A DNA stretch of 64,000 nucleotides from assembly GCF_022095675.1 (NCBI RefSeq), contig NZ_JAHYSG010000037.1, positions 1 to 64,000 of the forward strand. The letters are read 5' to 3'. A model generated the notes under the pieces. It was not told the DNA's origin. It worked only from the letters and a program-made list of their open reading frames with translations, and searched no databases. This stretch comes from Dactylosporangium sp. AC04546. GTDB lineage: Bacteria > Actinomycetota > Actinomycetes > Mycobacteriales > Micromonosporaceae. The position numbers were made by a program, and so were the translations under genes. Every line of letters starts with the position of its first letter. The first letter of the stretch is position 1. Positions 60,304 through 64,000 of this stretch are shown here, piece after piece.

Positions 60304-62052
60304 ATGACGGTATCGACCCGCTCCACTCCTCGGGGACTGGGCGAATACCTGGCGGTGTTGGAGCAACGACTGGCGGCTTTGCCCGTCGATGATCTGCGGG
60401 CGGCCCTCGTCGCCCACGCCGAACGGCTGCCTGTCAGAGACCGCGAGGCGTTCCTCGCGATCTTCCCTGCTCCCTCGGCAATGGTTTCGCAGGTGCCCGG
60501 TCGACGTGCGGTCCCCTCTCCCGACGGAACGAGGTTGCTGGCCGATATCGACGCCTTCGTCGATCGGGTCCGCTCCGGAGCTTTCTTCGAGGGCTGGGGA
60601 TGGGACGACGATCTGCACGAGGAGCGGGCGTGGGGTGACGAGTCGTGGGTCGGTGAGATGGACGAACTGTTCGCCGTGGCAGCCGACGCGTTCCTGGACG
60701 GTGACCTCGCCCTGGCCAGGGATGCCTACGGTCGGCTGCTGGGCGCCTTCGACCTCGACCAGGAGGTCGGCACGTTCTGCGGGCCTTCGATCCCGTCAGA
60801 CATGGTCGCCACCGACGTCCCCGAGGCCGTCGCCCGCTACCTGCGGGCCGTCTGCGAGACAACCCCGCTGTCCGAGCGCGCCGAGGAGCTCTACGACCGG
60901 TACGCCGACCTGGGCCATCTCGCCCCCGCCACCAGCCTGCACACGATCGCTGACACCCGGCGCAGTGGCCTGCCTGATTTGGACGACTTCCTTCCGGCCT
61001 GGATCGAGGTTCTCACCGAGCACACCAGCGGGTCCTGGGCTCGCGACCGCCAGCGTCTGCTCACCGAGGCCACCGTTTGGCACGCGGGTACCGACGGCCT
61101 GGCCACGGTGGCCCGCCGGCCTGGGGACCACCAGCCCACCGCATATCTGGACTGGATCGACGCGCTCACCCACGACGGCCGTCTCGACGATGCCGCTGCT
61201 GCCGCCCGCGAGGCGATGACTATTACGGGCCTGCCCGCCGAGCGGAGTGCCGAGGTCGCCGACCGGCTCGGGGATCTCACCGCCCGCCTCGGCGACCGAG
61301 CGGCCGCGCTCGACGCCCGCCGCACGGCTTGGCGTACCCACCGGACCCGCAGCCGGTTGCTGACGCTGGTCGTCGCGACCGATGCCGCCGGGCAACGCAT
61401 CGGGACGCTGGAGGCCGAGGCCGACCTCGTCTTAGCGGCCCCCGATCGGCTCGGCTGCGAACTGCTGCTGCTCGCCGACCGCATCGACGCCGCCGCCACT
61501 GCTCTGGTGGCATCTGATCCCCTAGGCTGGTCCAGTCCCGGGCATCCTGGCCCGGTCGTGTGGCCCTTTCTGCTGGCGGCCGCCGTCGCGCCGGTCGTTC
61601 CCGCCGCAGAAACCCAGCTCGGCCGGCAGTTCGCCGCCATCGACACCGCCGACCGGTGGCACGGATATTCCAGTCTCGACCGGCACGACAGCGATGCCGA
61701 CCGGCCGTCACCGGCGCCACCTCGCCTGTCTTCCCTGCTGGCATTCCACATCGCCGACCGTCCGGGTAGCGCGCAGCAGCGCCAGCAATGGCTCGACGCC
61801 GCACGAAGCGTCGCCGACCGGCGCATCGACGCGGTTGTCGGCAACAAGCACCGAGGCGCCTACCAGCGGGTCGCCGCCCTCGGGGTCGCCTACGCCGAGG
61901 CTCTGGCCCTTGCCGCAGATCAGGCGGCCGGGGCTGCTTTCATCACCGCCACCCGCAGCCGCCATCCCCGGCACGTCGCCTTCCGCGACGAACTCGACCG
62001 GGCGACCGCCGCTTCATCGCTGTTGCCAGCACCTCCCCAGCGCAGGCGATAG
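60304..62052 (+). CDS. Unknown 582-aa helical protein
   Basis: 582 aa; ATG at 60304 after AAGGAGG. Mostly helical with recurring Ala/Asp/Arg-rich segments that look like tetratricopeptide or HEAT-like repeats (AADAFLDGDLALARDAYGRL, ALTHDGRLDDAAAAAREAMT, AARSVADRRIDAVVGNKHRG). No signal peptide, membrane span or enzyme motif. A Trp/Asp-rich loop (FFEGWGWDDDLHEERAWGDE) near residue 98 stands out. I do not recognise the family. Downstream are fragments of conserved genes, so this may be a survivor of a decayed island. Confidence 0.78.
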   Translation: MTVSTRSTPRGLGEYLAVLEQRLAALPVDDLRAALVAHAERLPVRDREAFLAIFPAPSAMVSQVPGRRAVPSPDGTRLLADIDAFVDRVRSGAFFEGWGWDDDLHEERAWGDESWVGEMDELFAVAADAFLDGDLALARDAYGRLLGAFDLDQEVGTFCGPSIPSDMVATDVPEAVARYLRAVCETTPLSERAEELYDRYADLGHLAPATSLHTIADTRRSGLPDLDDFLPAWIEVLTEHTSGSWARDRQRLLTEATVWHAGTDGLATVARRPGDHQPTAYLDWIDALTHDGRLDDAAAAAREAMTITGLPAERSAEVADRLGDLTARLGDRAAALDARRTAWRTHRTRSRLLTLVVATDAAGQRIGTLEAEADLVLAAPDRLGCELLLLADRIDAAATALVASDPLGWSSPGHPGPVVWPFLLAAAVAPVVPAAETQLGRQFAAIDTADRWHGYSSLDRHDSDADRPSPAPPRLSSLLAFHIADRPGSAQQRQQWLDAARSVADRRIDAVVGNKHRGAYQRVAALGVAYAEALALAADQAAGAAFITATRSRHPRHVAFRDELDRATAASSLLPAPPQRRR

Positions 62053-62058
62053 CCTCCC

Positions 62059-62251
62059 GTGAACCCCCAACCACGCCGAACTCGAACGGCAGATCGCCGT
62101 GGTCGCCACGTCCGCGCTGCCAGCCCGACAGGTCGGAACCCCGGTCGAGGTTCTGGTCGGCGTCGGCTGGCTGAACGCAGCCAACGTTGAGGCATGGCGC
62201 CGCGGCCGCGTGCCGTACTGGAAATACGCGGGCCTGCCAGTCGGGCTATAG
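62059..62251 (+). pseudogene. Frameshifted, truncated remnant of a conserved small gene
   Basis: GTG 62059 begins NP, but a run of five C's (62064-62068) shifts frame; with one C fewer it reads NPNHAELERQIAVVATSALP and then VEVLVGVGWLNAANVEAWRR, GRVPYW. This is a familiar actinobacterial family, normally about 40 residues longer. So it carries both a homopolymer frameshift and a truncated end (stop 62249-62251). Confidence 0.55.
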
Positions 62252-62489
62252 CAGCTACTGGCTGCCCCGCCCGTCACCGAGAAAACGCTGCTTGAGCTCG
62301 GTCGAACTCAGCTGTCGCCGTGTCAACCCGAATTGGCCACAGCCGGCACCGGCCGGCATTGGTGAGTGGCAGGGACTGTGTCCTGCGACCCTATGGCAGC
62401 TGCAATACGATGCGACAAAGGAAGTGCAGGGTCCCGGCGGTCAGCCTGGGACGCCACGGCGACGGCGACTGCTCGGAAGGATCAGACTG

Positions 62490-62855
62490 ATGAGCCTGAC
62501 GGGCCGGTGGCGGATTGTGGCGATGGAGCTGTGGGACACCGACGCGATCGACTTGGCGGCTCCCGGGTTCATCGAATTCGACAGCGATCAGACCGGGCGG
62601 TTCGGGTTCATCGCCGTAGAGGGGTGGATGGACTGCCGTGAGGGGATCCGCGACGGGCGGCCTGGTGTCGAGTTCACCTGGAACGGCAGCGACGAGGGCG
62701 ACCCGGTCAGCGGCCGTGGCTGGGCGGTACTGGCCGATGACGGCACTCTCGACGGACGCATCTTCTTCCACCTCGGCGACGACTCGGGCTTCCAGGCGAG
62801 TCGAGCTGAGCCCGGGCCGCCCGTCACCAAGCGCGCCTCGCGGCGGCGCCGGTGA
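62490..62855 (+). CDS. Conserved small protein of unknown function
   Basis: 121 aa, ATG at 62490 with GGAAGG 9 nt upstream. Beta-rich: MSLTGRWRIVAMELWDTD, FIAVEGWMDCREG, VEFTWNGSDEGDPVSGRGWA, then a basic tail RRRR. I recognise the pattern as a conserved hypothetical often next to the gene whose 5' end follows. Its stop overlaps that remnant's GTG (62852), the native operon layout. Confidence 0.72.
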   Translation: MSLTGRWRIVAMELWDTDAIDLAAPGFIEFDSDQTGRFGFIAVEGWMDCREGIRDGRPGVEFTWNGSDEGDPVSGRGWAVLADDGTLDGRIFFHLGDDSGFQASRAEPGPPVTKRASRRRR

Positions 62856-63003
62856 GCGACACAGGCGAGGAGACCGACCGGTTGGAGCGGAGATCGAGGC
62901 GGCGGTCGATCCGGGTCGGCTCGTGTCCGACCGGGGCTGCTTGGCGTCCGTCGACAGCCTCGAACAAGTCGAGGCGAAGGTCGCACAGTTCGTCGCCACC
63001 GAG
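62848..63003 (+). pseudogene. Frameshifted 5' end of conserved gene (repeat copy B)
   Basis: Same sequence as 21964-22119 in the same orientation: GTGAGCGACACAGG, then a high match to CGAACAAGTCGAGGCGAAGG. A missing T after TTGGAGCG breaks the frame at about codon 14. Here it follows its probable native neighbour (62490-62855), so B may be the ancestral locus and A the displaced piece. Confidence 0.65.
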
Positions 63004-63101
63004 CCGGCGCAGACGGTCAGGCTGCGACAACCGGGGCTGGCCCGGTGATCGGGAGCCGGACAACCGGGCTCCCGAACGGGAGAATGTCATGACCCCGGAC
63101 G

Positions 63102-63218
63102 TACGCCGCAGTCGAAGGTGAATGCGAGTACGACACCCTCCCCGATGTCCCTCACATGTACGCCCACTTGCTCGGCGCCGCCGGGATCGACACGTTCGAG
63201 CAACTCTGCCGCTGGTAG
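63102..63218 (+). pseudogene. Possible C-terminal gene fragment
   Basis: A 38-codon frame ending in TAG at 63216-63218 reads VEGECEYDTLPDVPHMYAHL then LGAAGIDTFEQLCRW; it looks like protein rather than noise but has no start and no family I can name. Confidence 0.3.
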
Positions 63219-63322
63219 CCGACGGTCAGAACCCGGCCGTGTCCAACGCCTTCCGGAACGTCGTCCGCCGCTTGTGCCGCACCCGCAGCCGGTCAGACAC
63301 GCGTCGAGGCCAAAGACTCCGG

Positions 63323-63655
63323 TCAGGCCACGTTGAGCTGGATGTTGCCGATCCGAGCGACGATGTCGAGGTGACCCCCGAGCCCGACGACATAGGCGCG
63401 CAACGTCTCCAGCGCGACGGCGTCACCGTTCTCGATCTGGCTGATCCTGGCCTGCGTCAGCCCGGTAGCCTCCGCCAGCTGCACTTGTGTCAACCCAAGT
63501 TGCTGGCGGATCTCGGCGAGCTGCGCGCCGCTGACCGAGGCGAGCATCTGCTCGCGCATCTGCCGACGGCGAGCCACCCGCTCAGCGCTGTCCCAGGTGG
63601 GGTCGGCGGCACGGGCCTTCGCCTTGACGTCTCGCCAGTTCGCGGCCTCAGTCAT
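63323..63655 (-). CDS. HigA-like antitoxin, copy 2
   Basis: 110 aa, almost identical to copy 1 (visible change: GDAVALETL for GDAVGLETL). Same ATGA overlap with the toxin. Most base changes between copies are silent, so both remain under selection as proteins. Confidence 0.88.
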   Translation of the reverse strand: MTEAANWRDVKAKARAADPTWDSAERVARRRQMREQMLASVSGAQLAEIRQQLGLTQVQLAEATGLTQARISQIENGDAVALETLRAYVVGLGGHLDIVARIGNIQLNVA

Positions 63656-64000
63656 GACTCGCCCTCCTCTTTCAACGCCGTGAGATGCTCCGTGAACCGA
63701 GCATCTGCCAACGGGATCGCCTTGTGGTACCAAGTCTGCCATTGGCCGGACTTGTCTCCTGCCACCAGGAAAACCGCTTCCCGCGCTGGATCGAACGCGA
63801 AAATCATCCGTACTTCGGTGGCGCCGACCGAGCCCGGCCGTAGCTCCTTCATGTTGTGATACAGGCTGCCCTTCAGCCGGTCTACCAATGGGCGACCGAG
63901 TGCTGGTCCCTGTTCGGCGAGAACATCGATCGCCTCGGCGACCAGGTCGGACGTGACCGGATCGGCCCGGCACAGCTCCAAGAACCACGCCTCAACCTCG
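63652..64000 (-). CDS. RelE/HigB-like toxin, copy 2 (start outside window)
   Basis: The visible 116 codons (from EVEAWFLELCRADP) match copy 1 with a few substitutions (SVGATEVRMIFAFDPAREAV for SAGVTEVRLIFAFDPVREAV; WYHKAIP for WYRKAIP). Only the first few codons lie beyond the edge. No inactivating change is seen. Confidence 0.85.
   Translation of the reverse strand, partial: EVEAWFLELCRADPVTSDLVAEAIDVLAEQGPALGRPLVDRLKGSLYHNMKELRPGSVGATEVRMIFAFDPAREAVFLVAGDKSGQWQTWYHKAIPLADARFTEHLTALKEEGES

Larger units (their letters stand above)
63317..64000 (-). repeat. Direct-repeat block holding TA module, copy 2
   Basis: Matches 58778-59484 from CTCCGGTCAGG onward; continues past the window edge. Confidence 0.8.

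Noticed and set aside
63051..63073. 7-bp hairpin GGGAGCC/GGCTCCC
   Set aside because: Short and without T-tract or clear gene context; not distinctive in this GC content.

Overview
The window is high-GC actinobacterial DNA: GTG/TTG starts, an ANTAR regulator, a SigF-type sigma factor, a TTG-started replication-relaxation gene and a pSAM2-like integrase. A CheA fragment implies a motile organism. A Micromonosporaceae-type host (Actinoplanes/Dactylosporangium-like) fits, but genus cannot be fixed from the sequence alone.

Bases 1-16,360 look like core chromosome. They hold the CheA N-terminus, a membrane GGDEF-EAL protein, a HAD-like phosphatase, a phosphoribosyltransferase, and a compact partner-switching cassette (STAS-HATPase, then STAS-sigma, then GAF-ANTAR). 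Three matches to a SigF/SigB promoter (GTTT-N14/16-GGGTAG) lie in front of genes of this block. Next come a secreted subtilisin, a response regulator, an alpha-glucoside ABC operon (binding protein, two permeases, GH13 glucosidase) with a divergent LacI regulator and its probable operator, a tiny acidic protein, and tRNA-Lys(CTT) with a terminator.

Bases 16,361-22,150 are an integrative-element remnant. It has an XRE/DUF6933-like pair, a replication-relaxation protein, a DUF2637 membrane protein (probably frameshifted), an excisionase-like HTH and a tyrosine integrase, but no FtsK-like transfer gene.

Bases 22,160-57,924 are a dense defence island in two arms. The minus-strand arm (45,316 to 24,181) encodes an HsdM-like methylase with an N-terminal HTH, a Ser/Thr kinase, a SNF2 helicase, a 1,633-aa Eco57I/PglX-type methylase, a 2,140-aa MrfA/DrmA-DrmB-like DUF1998 helicase with nuclease-like C-terminal regions, a UvrD helicase with a RelE-like N-terminus, and a second Ser/Thr kinase. 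Five genes are joined by 1-4 nt overlaps or gaps. It resembles class 1 DISARM but is bracketed by two kinases. The plus-strand arm (45,523-57,924) encodes a lipoprotein, a SNF2 helicase overlapping a UvrD/HelD-like helicase, and a coupled trio (unknown protein, PLD nuclease, SNF2 helicase). A 34-nt element occurs on both sides of the minus-strand arm.

Bases 57,925-64,000 are a decayed accessory zone: a frameshifted gene fragment, two diverged copies of a HigBA-like toxin-antitoxin module 4.5 kb apart, an unknown 582-aa protein, two more frameshifted remnants, and an 18/20 match to the tRNA-Lys anticodon arm. A ~155-nt remnant at 21,964 recurs at 62,848, so direct repeats bracket the whole island.
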